A stretch of DNA of 64,000 nucleotides from JAHTBL01 sp038532735 (GTDB taxonomy: Bacteria > Pseudomonadota > Alphaproteobacteria > Rhodobacterales > Rhodobacteraceae), in the NCBI GenBank assembly GCA_038532735.1, contig JBCBAC010000004.1, positions 62,001 through 126,000 on the forward strand, read 5' to 3'. A program made the translations under genes and the position numbers. This document shows positions 8,434 to 16,598 of the stretch, piece after piece (the stretch's first letter is position 1; each line of letters opens with the position of its first letter). The notes beneath the pieces were generated by a model, which saw only the letters and a list, made by a program, of their open reading frames with translations, did not search any database and was not told where the DNA came from.

Positions 8434-8808
8434 CTACTTGACCGTGATGCGCACTTCATCGCCGTGAATGCGCACCCGCTCTCGGCCCGGTTTCTCTGCT
8501 ACGAAAATGGTCTCATAAGCGGGGGTCCAGCCGCCACATCCACCACTCTGTCGGACGCCCGGCTTGCCGAAGGTGACATAGCCTGTAGTCAGTTTGGCGT
8601 CGATATCCTGCTTACTTTTCGCCAGGTCGGCCTTTGTTGGTAGCGCGCCACACTCACCACGGCGGCCATGCACAACGATGGCCTGCCCCACCTCAAGTGT
8701 AACGCGGTCGCGGAACTTAATCTTGTTGGCGCTGTCTGCCAGCGCAGGGGCAACGGCCAGTAGGCCACAGATCAGGCTCAAGCCGATTGGTTTGAAGGGC
8801 AATGTCAT
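8434..8808 (-). CDS. Small periplasmic protein of unknown function
   Basis: 124 residues starting at ATG 8808 (an upstream TTG at 8826 is less likely). A signal peptide is clear (PIGLSLICGLLAVAPALA, cleavage after ALA about residue 24). The mature part has three cysteines, in GRRGECG and SGGCGG, a mostly beta-strand pattern and no domain I recognise. It sits on the opposite strand inside the cbb3 oxidase and assembly region, between ccoP and ccoG. Its secretion and location make a redox or copper link possible, but nothing in the sequence proves it. Confidence 0.75.
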   Translation of the reverse strand: MTLPFKPIGLSLICGLLAVAPALADSANKIKFRDRVTLEVGQAIVVHGRRGECGALPTKADLAKSKQDIDAKLTTGYVTFGKPGVRQSGGCGGWTPAYETIFVAEKPGRERVRIHGDEVRITVK

Positions 8809-9002
8809 CACGTCAGTCCTTTCCAATTCCTATTTGACATAAATTTATGAGCGGTCGGGTTGTGTTCACCGCAAAAAAGCATGCAAATTCAGTGGGTTTA
8901 TGCACCCCAACGGCATTGCATCGCTCTGTCACGATAGCATGGTGATCATCTTGCCGGAATGTCAGATTTTTGCGTCCGGAAAACCTGTTTGGCCCGTCAG
9001 AT

Positions 9003-9016
9003 TTGACCCATGTCAA
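9003..9016. promoter_or_regulatory. FNR box upstream of ccoG
   Basis: TTGACCCATGTCAA is a perfect inverted repeat with five-base arms and a four-base spacer, the FNR-box form TTGAC-N4-GTCAA. It is centred about 94 bases before the ccoG start, in the 294-base gap between the small periplasmic gene and ccoG. I see no other feature in that gap. Confidence 0.83.
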
Positions 9017-9102
9017 AGACCCATGCCAACGTTTCCGCGAAAAGTGACGCACAACGACGATAGCCAATCGCCGAACAATGTAGCCAATAGAAAGGGGCTC
9101 TG

Positions 9103-10515
9103 ATGAGTTCCGAAGACGCGCCATCATTATACGCGGCCCGGGAACCGGTGTTCCCCCGAAAAGTAAAAGGCCATTTCCGCCAGATGAAGTGGATCATCAT
9201 GGCTGTCACCTTGGGCATCTACTATGTCACGCCGTGGCTGCGGTGGGACCGTGGCCCCGCGCTGCCGGATCAAGCGGTCTTGATCGACCTTGCTCATCGG
9301 CGCTTCTACTTCTTCATGATCGAGATTTGGCCCCATGAGTTCTACTTTGTAGCCGGTCTTTTGATCATGGCGGGGCTGGGGCTGTTTCTATTTACCTCTG
9401 CGCTGGGCCGTGTCTGGTGCGGCTATGCGTGCCCGCAAACGGTCTGGACAGACCTTTTCATCGCGGTGGAGCGCTGGATCGAAGGTGACCGCAACGCCCG
9501 TGTACGGCTTTGGAAAGCCAAGTGGGATTTCAGGAAGGTTCGCCTGCGTGCATTGAAATACGCAAGCTGGATCGTAATTGGCTTGGCCACAGGCGGAGCG
9601 TGGGTTTTCTACTTTGCCGACGCACCCACACTCCTGCGCGATCTGGTCACCCTGCAGGCCCACCCCATCGCCTATACCACGATGGCGATCCTGACCGGGA
9701 CCACGATTCTTTTCGGTGGTATCGCGCGCGAGCAAGTGTGCATCTACATGTGCCCCTGGCCCCGTATTCAGGCGGCCATGATGGACGAGGATACGATCAC
9801 CATCGGCTACCGCGAATGGCGCGGGGAACCGCGCGGCAAGAAGCATGACGGCACCACCGGCGACTGCATCGACTGCATGGCTTGCGTGAATGTCTGCCCC
9901 GTCGGAATCGACATCCGCGATGGTCAGCAGATGGAGTGTATTACCTGTGGGCTTTGCATTGACGCCTGCGATGACGTGATGGCCAAGATCGGCAAGCCGC
10001 GCGGTCTGGTCGATTACTTCGCCCTGAAGGATGAGGTGTTGGAGCGCGAAGGACATCCGCCCAAACCTGTCTGGAAGCACATCCTGCGCCCACGCACGAT
10101 CCTTTACACCGCGCTTTGGGCTGGGGTGGGCATTGCTCTCGTTATTGCGCTCTTCGTGCGCCCCGAGATCGAGATGCGGGTCTCCCCCGTGCGCAACCCG
10201 ACCTTTGTGACGATGTCCGATGGTTCCATCCGCAACACTTACGACATCCGGCTGCGCAACAAGCATGGCGACCCACGGCCCTTCCGTTTGTCGCTCACAT
10301 CTGACGCTCCCTTGCGCATTCAACTTGAAGGGCAAGACGATCTGGTCGTCATCGTTGGCCCGCAAGAGACCTTTGCGCAGCGCGTTTACGTCACGGCCAA
10401 GCCGGACACGGACGCTGCGCAATCTGACCGAACCGATATGCGCTTCTGGGTCGAAGACCTCGACAGCACGGACCGCGCCTTTAGCGATACCGTTTTCAAT
10501 GGAAAGGAACGATAA
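9103..10515 (+). CDS. ccoG: Cytochrome c oxidase accessory protein CcoG (RdxA/FixG), polyferredoxin
   Basis: Membrane iron-sulphur protein needed for cbb3 oxidase maturation; it is thought to reduce Cu(II) for delivery to the oxidase. The 470 residues show four to five membrane helices, a CGYACPQTVWTD motif near 106-117, and two [4Fe-4S] sites: CIDCMACVNVCP (Cys255, 258, 261, 265) and CITCGLCIDACD (Cys279, 282, 285, 289). A C-terminal immunoglobulin-like periplasmic domain follows. First gene of ccoGHIS, with an FNR box upstream and GGGG before ATG 9103. Confidence 0.97.
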   Translation: MSSEDAPSLYAAREPVFPRKVKGHFRQMKWIIMAVTLGIYYVTPWLRWDRGPALPDQAVLIDLAHRRFYFFMIEIWPHEFYFVAGLLIMAGLGLFLFTSALGRVWCGYACPQTVWTDLFIAVERWIEGDRNARVRLWKAKWDFRKVRLRALKYASWIVIGLATGGAWVFYFADAPTLLRDLVTLQAHPIAYTTMAILTGTTILFGGIAREQVCIYMCPWPRIQAAMMDEDTITIGYREWRGEPRGKKHDGTTGDCIDCMACVNVCPVGIDIRDGQQMECITCGLCIDACDDVMAKIGKPRGLVDYFALKDEVLEREGHPPKPVWKHILRPRTILYTALWAGVGIALVIALFVRPEIEMRVSPVRNPTFVTMSDGSIRNTYDIRLRNKHGDPRPFRLSLTSDAPLRIQLEGQDDLVVIVGPQETFAQRVYVTAKPDTDAAQSDRTDMRFWVEDLDSTDRAFSDTVFNGKER

Positions 10516-10516
10516 G

Positions 10517-10981
10517 ATGCCTGCACGTGAAATGGCGCCCTTCACCGGGCGTAAAGTCTTTTTCTTCGTGGCTTCAGCCTTTGCCCTGATCATCACCGTG
10601 AATGTCTTCATGGCCTATAGCGCCGTTTCGACCTTCCCGGGTCTGGAGACGAAAAACAGCTACGTGGCCAGCCAGAAATTCGACAGCGACCGCGCCGCGC
10701 AAGAGGCGCTGGGCTGGACCATTGATGCCTCCGTCCATGATGATGTTCTGTCCCTGAGCGTCACAGACCGGGCGGGTGAGCCGGTCGAGCTGGCCGAGCT
10801 AAGCGCGACCTTTGGTCGGGCCACATCTATACGTGATGATCAAACCCCGGATTTCCGCTTTGAGGACGGTCTTTATAAAGCAGACGTCGTGAACCGCCCC
10901 GGCAACTGGAACCTGCGTATGTTTGCTAAGGCGGCTGATGGCACCGAATTCCGCCAGCGCGTCATCGTTCACATCCGCTGA
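10517..10981 (+). CDS. ccoH: cbb3 oxidase assembly protein CcoH (FixH family)
   Basis: 154-residue membrane protein of the FixH family, required for assembly or stability of cbb3 oxidase. One N-terminal helix (about 13-37, FFFVASAFALIITVNVFMAY) anchors a periplasmic beta-rich domain ending GNWNLRMFAKAADG, typical of FixH. ATG 10517 lies one base after the ccoG stop and the gene ends one base before ccoI, so it is the second gene of a tight ccoGHIS operon. Confidence 0.93.
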   Translation: MPAREMAPFTGRKVFFFVASAFALIITVNVFMAYSAVSTFPGLETKNSYVASQKFDSDRAAQEALGWTIDASVHDDVLSLSVTDRAGEPVELAELSATFGRATSIRDDQTPDFRFEDGLYKADVVNRPGNWNLRMFAKAADGTEFRQRVIVHIR

Positions 10982-10982
10982 T

Positions 10983-13175
10983 ATGGGCATCGCGGAGACA
11001 CCCACAGGAGCGGCCTGCCCGGGCTGCGTCGCACTGCCGGCAGGCAACAGCGCGTTGAGCAAGGCCCTTGCCGAAGGGCCCGTGCGCAAAGTGCATTTGT
11101 CGCTACCATCGATCCATTGTGCCGCCTGCATCTCGGGCGTGGAGAATGGGTTGATGCAACTCGACACTGTGCATGCCGCACGTGTAAACCTCACACGCAA
11201 ACGGGCCGAGGTGACCATTGATCAGGACGCCGAGGTCGAGCCGCTGCTGGATCATCTGATCGGCTACGGGTTTCAGGCGTTTGCGCTGGATGGTGCGACG
11301 CTGCAGGCCTCCGATGCGGACCGCGCAGCGCGCGACTTGCTGATGCGCCTTGGCGTGGCTGGCTTTGCGATGATGAACGTTATGCTGCTTTCGGTCGCCG
11401 TGTGGTCCGGGGCGTCTGACGCGACGCGCGATCTGTTCCACTGGATATCTGCCGCCATCGCGATCCCGACGATCGCCTTCTCCTCCCAGCCGTTTTTCAA
11501 ATCGGCTTTCATGGCGCTGAAAGTGGCGCGGTTGAACATGGATGTGCCGATTTCGCTTGCGATCCTGCTTGCCGCGGGCATGTCGATCTACGAGACCTCA
11601 GCCTCGGGCCATCACGCTTACTTCGATGCAGCACTATCGCTGACGTTCTTCCTGCTCGCCGGGCGTTACCTCGATCAAAAGACCCGCTCGACCGCGCGTT
11701 CCGCCGCCGCCGAACTTGCCGCGATGGAGGTGCCATATGCGCTGCGCCTCGATGCAGAAGGCCACACCCGCGTGCCGATTGGCGAGGTCGTCGTGGGCGA
11801 CACGCTTCTGGTGCGGGCAGGAGCGAACATTCCAGTCGATGGCACCGTGCTGAAAGGCGCGTCCGAACTGGACCGCGCGCTGCTAACCGGGGAGACGGAT
11901 CCGGTCGCAATCACAGAAGGTGGCACGGTCACAGCGGGGGAGGTCAATCTGACCGGCCCGCTTGAGATCCGTGCCGACGCCGTGGGCGAGGATACCGTTC
12001 TGCACTCGCTGGCATCGCTCGTCTCCATCGCGGAGGCCTCAAAGTCCCGCTACAACTCCCTCGCGGACCGAGCCGCAAAAATTTATGCGCCGGTGGTGCA
12101 TCTTCTCTCGCTCTGCGCCTTCATCGCGTGGATGTATATCTCAGGCGGCGATGTGCGGTTGGCTTTGGGGATTGCGACCGCGACGCTGATCATCACATGT
12201 CCTTGCGCGCTGGGCCTCGCCGTGCCTGCGGTTTCGACGGTTGCGTCAGGTCGGCTGTTCCGGAAGGGGCTGCTCATCAAGCACGAGACCGCCCTGGAGC
12301 GCCTCGCAGAAGTCGACACAGTCGTCTTCGACAAAACCGGGACATTGACCGAAGGTCGCCCTCTTCTGGACGCACCCGAAGCAATCCCGGCGACAGCCTT
12401 TTCCGTGGCGATGGCCTTGGCCGAAGGGTCTTCGCATCCACTGGCCGCAGCCATTGCTCAAGCGGGTCGCGCACGCGGGATCGCGCCGGCAGACCTGACC
12501 GATATCGTCGAGAAACCGGGCTTTGGCATCGCCGCAAACTGGGGCGGCAAACCGGTTCGCCTTGGTCGCGCCACATGGGTTGGGGCGGAGCCTGTTCCGG
12601 CAACGGCCAGCTATCTGGACATCGACGGCGCGATCACGCCGTTCACCTTTTCCGACCGCTTGCGGACCGGCGCGCGAGAGCTGCTGGACGCCCTGCGCAA
12701 TGACGGCTTTCAAATCCAGCTTCTGTCGGGCGACACGCGCCCTGCGGTTGAGGCGATTGCCAAGGAACTCGGCATTGCAACGTGGCAAGCCGACATGCTG
12801 CCGTTGGAGAAAGCCAACCGCGTCAATGCCTTGCGCGATGAAGGCCGGCGCGTCTTGATGGTGGGCGATGGTCTCAATGACACTGCCGCACTTGCGGGTG
12901 CGCATGTCTCGCTTGCCCCGGCCTCGGCGCTGGATGCCGCACGTGTGGCCGCTGATATGGTCTTGGTCAGCCCGGATCTCAGCCATACACTGGACGCGAT
13001 CCGTATCGGACGCTCTGCCAAGCGCCGCATTCTGGAGAATTTCGGTATGGCCGCGACCTATAACATGATCTCGATCCCGATTGCCGTGATGGGCTTTGCG
13101 AGCCCGCTGGCAGCTGCTTTGGCGATGTCGACCTCGTCGATCCTTGTGTCGCTGAATGCGCTGAGGGCCCGCTGA
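10983..13175 (+). CDS. ccoI: Copper-translocating P-type ATPase CcoI
   Basis: P1B-type ATPase that exports Cu(I) to the periplasm for CuB insertion into CcoN. The 730 residues hold an N-terminal heavy-metal domain with CAAC at 46-49, the actuator TGE at 302-304, the membrane ion-binding motif CPC at 406-408, the phosphorylation site DKTGT at 450-454 and the hinge GDGLND near 623. An additional CPGC lies close to the N-terminus (13-16). I chose ATG 10983, one base after ccoH; an upstream frame overlaps ccoH. The stop overlaps the ccoS start. Confidence 0.96.
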   Translation: MGIAETPTGAACPGCVALPAGNSALSKALAEGPVRKVHLSLPSIHCAACISGVENGLMQLDTVHAARVNLTRKRAEVTIDQDAEVEPLLDHLIGYGFQAFALDGATLQASDADRAARDLLMRLGVAGFAMMNVMLLSVAVWSGASDATRDLFHWISAAIAIPTIAFSSQPFFKSAFMALKVARLNMDVPISLAILLAAGMSIYETSASGHHAYFDAALSLTFFLLAGRYLDQKTRSTARSAAAELAAMEVPYALRLDAEGHTRVPIGEVVVGDTLLVRAGANIPVDGTVLKGASELDRALLTGETDPVAITEGGTVTAGEVNLTGPLEIRADAVGEDTVLHSLASLVSIAEASKSRYNSLADRAAKIYAPVVHLLSLCAFIAWMYISGGDVRLALGIATATLIITCPCALGLAVPAVSTVASGRLFRKGLLIKHETALERLAEVDTVVFDKTGTLTEGRPLLDAPEAIPATAFSVAMALAEGSSHPLAAAIAQAGRARGIAPADLTDIVEKPGFGIAANWGGKPVRLGRATWVGAEPVPATASYLDIDGAITPFTFSDRLRTGARELLDALRNDGFQIQLLSGDTRPAVEAIAKELGIATWQADMLPLEKANRVNALRDEGRRVLMVGDGLNDTAALAGAHVSLAPASALDAARVAADMVLVSPDLSHTLDAIRIGRSAKRRILENFGMAATYNMISIPIAVMGFASPLAAALAMSTSSILVSLNALRAR

Positions 13176-13333
13176 TGGATGTTCTGGTCTATCTCATCCC
13201 GGCGTCGCTGATCCTTGGGGGGCTTGGATTGGCGGCGTTCTTCTGGGCGCTGAAAAGCGATCAATTCGACGATCCTGCGGGGGACAGCCGCCGCATCCTG
13301 TCGGATGAATTTGACGAGAATCCAAAGGGTTAG
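13175..13333 (+). CDS. ccoS: cbb3-type oxidase assembly protein CcoS
   Basis: 52-residue protein starting MDVLVYLIPASLILGG: one membrane helix (about 4-25) then a cytoplasmic tail with KSDQFDDPAGDSRRIL, the FixS/CcoS signature (helix, then a DQFDD-like segment before a basic pair). The ATG overlaps the ccoI stop (TGATG). CcoS is needed for cofactor insertion into cbb3 oxidase. Its last four bases overlap the convergent oxidoreductase gene. Confidence 0.95.
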   Translation: MDVLVYLIPASLILGGLGLAAFFWALKSDQFDDPAGDSRRILSDEFDENPKG

Positions 13334-14337
13334 AGCGTGATCCTCGCGTGGGTCTCAGACGATCGGTAAATCGCGTCCTCCACCTCAAGGACGCGCAAGT
13401 AGTCCGTCGCGAGATTTTCGAACGCAGCCCCAGTGCGTAAAGCGTGCACAACATGGGCCTGCAGCGCATGCACGCAATCGCCTGCAAAGCCGGGCCAGTC
13501 CTTTGCCTCCAGCACACAGCGCCGGTCCCGCTCTCCGAAATCCCGCTGCCAAAGCGCGCCGTCGCCGGTTAGTTCCAAAACGCCGCGCGTGCCCTCGATC
13601 AAAGCCTCCCCCAGCGTCATGCGGTGGTTTTCGGCCGCATGATCCAAGTGCCGATTGCCATCAAACAAGGCGCGTATGCCATCGTCGAAGCCGAAGATCA
13701 CATGGCCTGCATCCTCGCCGGTGACAGCCGGATTGAGGCTGCGCAAATCCGCATAGACATCGCGGATCGGCCCAAGAAGATAGCGAAACGTATCGACCCA
13801 GTGCACAGCGGTCTCATGGACCAGCAAACGCGGCATCGTCTGAAAATAGGGCTGCCGATCCAGATACGCATCAGGCCCTTGACCGTCGCCTGTGCGCAAG
13901 CGGAACGTCACCTGCTGAATGTCGCCCAAAGTGCCGTCCTGCATAATTTCAGCGGCTCGCCGATACCACGGTTGGAACCGGAAATTCTCATGCACAATCA
14001 GCGGGATCGCGGCCTCTTCTGCCAGTTTCGCCGCAATCCGGGCTTCCGTAAGATCTGCGCAAAATGGCTTTTGGCAAATGATCGCGCGGACCCCTGTTTC
14101 GCAGGCCAGTCGGATCGCCTCAAGATGACCCGCAGGCGGGATCGCGATGTCCAGGATGTCGGGCCGCGTCGCGTCCAACATCGGCGCGAGCGCATCGAAA
14201 CGCTCAACACTTGCCAGACAATTGGACGGATCAAGATCCGCTTGCGCCACGAGTTGTACGTCGCGCATCCGCTGCCAACTCTCGGTGTGAAACCGGCTGA
14301 AATAGCCCGCGCCCAGAACCGCGACGCTAAGGGTCAT
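13330..14337 (-). CDS. Gfo/Idh/MocA-family oxidoreductase
   Basis: 335-residue NAD(P)-dependent dehydrogenase of the glucose-fructose oxidoreductase/myo-inositol dehydrogenase family. The N-terminal Rossmann fold begins with VAVLGAGYFSRFH (glycines near 9-11), and the C-terminal alpha/beta domain follows. The usual EKP catalytic lysine motif reads QKPFC here, with the lysine kept. ATG 14337 overlaps the stop of the upstream dehydrogenase by four bases, so the two form an operon that probably works on one sugar acid or polyol. The substrate is unknown. Confidence 0.87.
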   Translation of the reverse strand: MTLSVAVLGAGYFSRFHTESWQRMRDVQLVAQADLDPSNCLASVERFDALAPMLDATRPDILDIAIPPAGHLEAIRLACETGVRAIICQKPFCADLTEARIAAKLAEEAAIPLIVHENFRFQPWYRRAAEIMQDGTLGDIQQVTFRLRTGDGQGPDAYLDRQPYFQTMPRLLVHETAVHWVDTFRYLLGPIRDVYADLRSLNPAVTGEDAGHVIFGFDDGIRALFDGNRHLDHAAENHRMTLGEALIEGTRGVLELTGDGALWQRDFGERDRRCVLEAKDWPGFAGDCVHALQAHVVHALRTGAAFENLATDYLRVLEVEDAIYRSSETHARITL

Positions 14338-15407
14338 AAGGCGCTCAGCACCGCTTCGGCTGCTGCCTCCGTCCCGGCGGAGCCGCCCAGATCGCGCGTC
14401 ATCACATCGCCCTTGCTGATGACCTTGCGCACCGCCGCATCGAGCCGCGCGCCATCGGCAACCATCTCGGCATTGCCCGAGCGGAGACCCAGCCAATCCA
14501 GCATCATCGCACCCGACAGGATCATCGCAAACGGGTTCGCAACGCCTTGCCCCGCGATGTCGGGTGCAGAGCCGTGGCAAGGCTGGAAAACCGCATTGTC
14601 ATGGCCGATATCCGCAGACGGGGCGAGGCCCAGCCCGCCCATCAGCCCAGCACCCAGATCTGACAGGATATCCCCGAACATGTTTTCCGTGACCATCACG
14701 TCGAAGGCCCAGGGCTTTTCGACCATCCAAAGCGCCATCGCGTCCACATAAGCGTGATCACTGGTCAGATCGGCGTGGTCTTTTGCGATCTCATCAAAGA
14801 TCTCGCGAAAGAAGGCAAAAGCCCGGAAGACATTGGCTTTATCGACGCATGTCACGCGCCCGGGTCCACGGCCCGCTGCCTTGCGCTGCTCGGCAAGATC
14901 GAAAGTGAAACGGAACAAGTCTTCGCTTGTTTTGCGCGTAATCTGAAGTGTTTCGCGGGCGTAGTCTTGCGCGACCTCTCCGCAGCCTTGCGTGTGAAAC
15001 AGCCCTTCGGTGCTTTCGCGGATTAGCACGAAGTCAATCTCACGCCCTTCCAGTTTGAGCGGGGTCGGCTGCCCTTCGGTGACCCGCACAGGCCGCACGC
15101 CTGCAAAAAGGTCTAGCTTCAGCCGAATGTCGATTTGCGGCGTAATCTCCGTGCCATCGGGATAGCGCACGCGGGGCAGACCCATGGCGGAAAGCAGGAT
15201 TGCATCTGATGCCCGCGCGCCTTCAATCGAGGCATCCGGCAACGCCTCACCGGTCTGCTCATAGTGGCCCGCGCCAGCGGGAAGCACGTCATACGACAGG
15301 GCATATTTTCCGCCCGCCACGTGGTCCAGACACCGCAATGTGGGCGCCATGATCTCGGGTCCGATGCCGTCGCCTTCGAATACGGCGATCTTGTAAGTGG
15401 CGGTCAT
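14334..15407 (-). CDS. Isocitrate/isopropylmalate dehydrogenase-family enzyme, possibly tartrate/malate dehydrogenase type
   Basis: 357-residue metal-dependent beta-hydroxyacid decarboxylating dehydrogenase. The family pattern is present: FEGDGIGPEIM near the N-terminus, IRESTEGLF, VDKANVFRAF, then VDAMALWMV (active-site lysine region replaced in register) and TENMFGDILSDLGAGLMGGLGLAPSA, then a CHGSAPDIAG nucleotide-binding stretch. True leuB is usually near leuC/leuD; here it is paired with a Gfo/Idh oxidoreductase, so tartrate, malate or another hydroxyacid is more likely. Start ATG 15407 follows GGGAGAG. Confidence 0.85.
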   Translation of the reverse strand: MTATYKIAVFEGDGIGPEIMAPTLRCLDHVAGGKYALSYDVLPAGAGHYEQTGEALPDASIEGARASDAILLSAMGLPRVRYPDGTEITPQIDIRLKLDLFAGVRPVRVTEGQPTPLKLEGREIDFVLIRESTEGLFHTQGCGEVAQDYARETLQITRKTSEDLFRFTFDLAEQRKAAGRGPGRVTCVDKANVFRAFAFFREIFDEIAKDHADLTSDHAYVDAMALWMVEKPWAFDVMVTENMFGDILSDLGAGLMGGLGLAPSADIGHDNAVFQPCHGSAPDIAGQGVANPFAMILSGAMMLDWLGLRSGNAEMVADGARLDAAVRKVISKGDVMTRDLGGSAGTEAAAEAVLSAL

Positions 15408-15516
15408 CTGGTCTCTCCCTTGATCATGTGAGCGCAAACAAGCCGTAAAACACTCGAAAAAGCAAGGGCTTGTCATGGCGCGCGTTTCACCGTTCACTGC
15501 GGGCAGGGAGAGCCAG

Positions 15517-15807
15517 ATGTTCGTCATTTTCGTTCAGTTTGAGATCAAGTCCGCGGATGCCGCTGCATTCCTGCCGTTGATGCTGGAGAACGCAGCGCGA
15601 TCCTTGTCAGAGGAGCCGGGCTGCCAGCAATTTGACGTCTGTCAGGACCCAAAGATGCCGGAGCGCGTGTTTCTCTACGAAGTCTATGACAATGAAGCCG
15701 CCTTTCAGGACCATCTGAAATCAGCGCATTTCAAGGCTTTCGACGCGGCGACGGCCCCGATGATCGCCTCCAAGACTGTTCAAAGCTTCGAAAGGCTTGC
15801 CCCATGA
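15517..15807 (+). CDS. Antibiotic biosynthesis monooxygenase-fold protein (ABM/YgiN type)
   Basis: 96-residue ferredoxin-like dimeric barrel protein. It starts MFVIFVQFEIKSADAAAFLP and contains EEPGCQQFDVCQD and FLYEVYDNEAAFQDHLKS, a strong match to the ABM/YgiN pattern (G-C-x-x-F-x-V, then E-x-Y-x-x-x-x-A-F-x-x-H). Members include quinol monooxygenases and haem-degrading enzymes, but many are unknown. ATG 15517 has GGGAG upstream. Its stop overlaps the next gene start (ATGA), so the two are co-translated. Divergent from the isopropylmalate-like enzyme across 109 bases. Confidence 0.88.
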   Translation: MFVIFVQFEIKSADAAAFLPLMLENAARSLSEEPGCQQFDVCQDPKMPERVFLYEVYDNEAAFQDHLKSAHFKAFDAATAPMIASKTVQSFERLAP

Positions 15808-16598
15808 CCGACTGGCGCGTCCATGCTGTGAAATACGCCGACCGCAACGCGCGAACGCGGGCGGACAGCTTTGTCTTTGATGACAATCACGACGCGCCTC
15901 ACGCAATGGATTACTTCATTTGGGTGCTGCAGCGGGGCGATGAGGTGATCCTGATCGACACCGGCTATGACGCGGCTGAGGGGTTGAGCCGGGATCGCCC
16001 GATCAGACGTGATCCGGCAGAGGCGCTCGCCCCTCTCGGGATCAAACCCGAAGACATTACCACCTTGATTGTCACGCATCTGCATTACGATCACGCCGGC
16101 GGGCTTCATCTGTTCCCAAATGCGACGCTCCACCTGCAGGCGGCTGAAATGGCCTTCGCGACTGGCCCCTGCATGTGTCACGACACATTGCGCATGCCCT
16201 ACACGGCGGGACATATCTGCGAAGCGATCAAGCGGCTTTATTCGGGGCGTGTGATCTTTCACGATGGTGATGGACAAGTGGCTGACGGGGTCACGGTTCA
16301 TCGCATCGGCGGCCATTCGCGCGGGCTTCAGGCGGTTCGTGTGAAAACCGCGGAAGGCTATATATGCCTCGCTTCAGATGCAGCGCATTTCTACGAAAAC
16401 GCGATTTCAAACAAGCCCTTCCCGATCGTTGTTGATGTTGAAGACATGCTTGAGGGCTTTCGCAAGATTGTTGCTCTAGCATCCAGCCCAAAGCTGATGA
16501 TCCCCGGGCATGACCCGTTGGTGCGCACGCTCTTCCCGCAAGGCCCGGCAGAGTTCACTCACCGCCTTGATAAAGGACCAAAAAGCTGGCCGTTCTAG
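15804..16598 (+). CDS. Metallo-beta-lactamase-fold hydrolase, N-acyl-homoserine-lactonase-like
   Basis: 264-residue dizinc hydrolase. The binding motif THLHYDHAGG gives His92, His94, Asp96 and His97, with the further ligands His171 (GGHSRG), Asp192 (SDAAHFY) and His236 (PGHDP). This H-x-H-x-D-H...H...D...H pattern and the loop layout are those of AHL lactonases such as AiiA/AttM, but other lactones or esters are possible. It is co-translated with the ABM-fold protein. Tail-to-tail overlap of four bases with the FAD protein. Confidence 0.87.
   Translation: MTDWRVHAVKYADRNARTRADSFVFDDNHDAPHAMDYFIWVLQRGDEVILIDTGYDAAEGLSRDRPIRRDPAEALAPLGIKPEDITTLIVTHLHYDHAGGLHLFPNATLHLQAAEMAFATGPCMCHDTLRMPYTAGHICEAIKRLYSGRVIFHDGDGQVADGVTVHRIGGHSRGLQAVRVKTAEGYICLASDAAHFYENAISNKPFPIVVDVEDMLEGFRKIVALASSPKLMIPGHDPLVRTLFPQGPAEFTHRLDKGPKSWPF

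Noticed and set aside
9388..10611. Minus-strand frame of 407 residues opposite ccoG
   Set aside because: Antisense to the iron-sulphur protein, whose motifs confirm the plus strand.
15804..16598. Quorum-quenching system
   Set aside because: The metallo-hydrolase has lactonase-type ligands, but no luxI/luxR genes occur in the window and the neighbours suggest sugar-acid metabolism, so a quorum role is not claimed.
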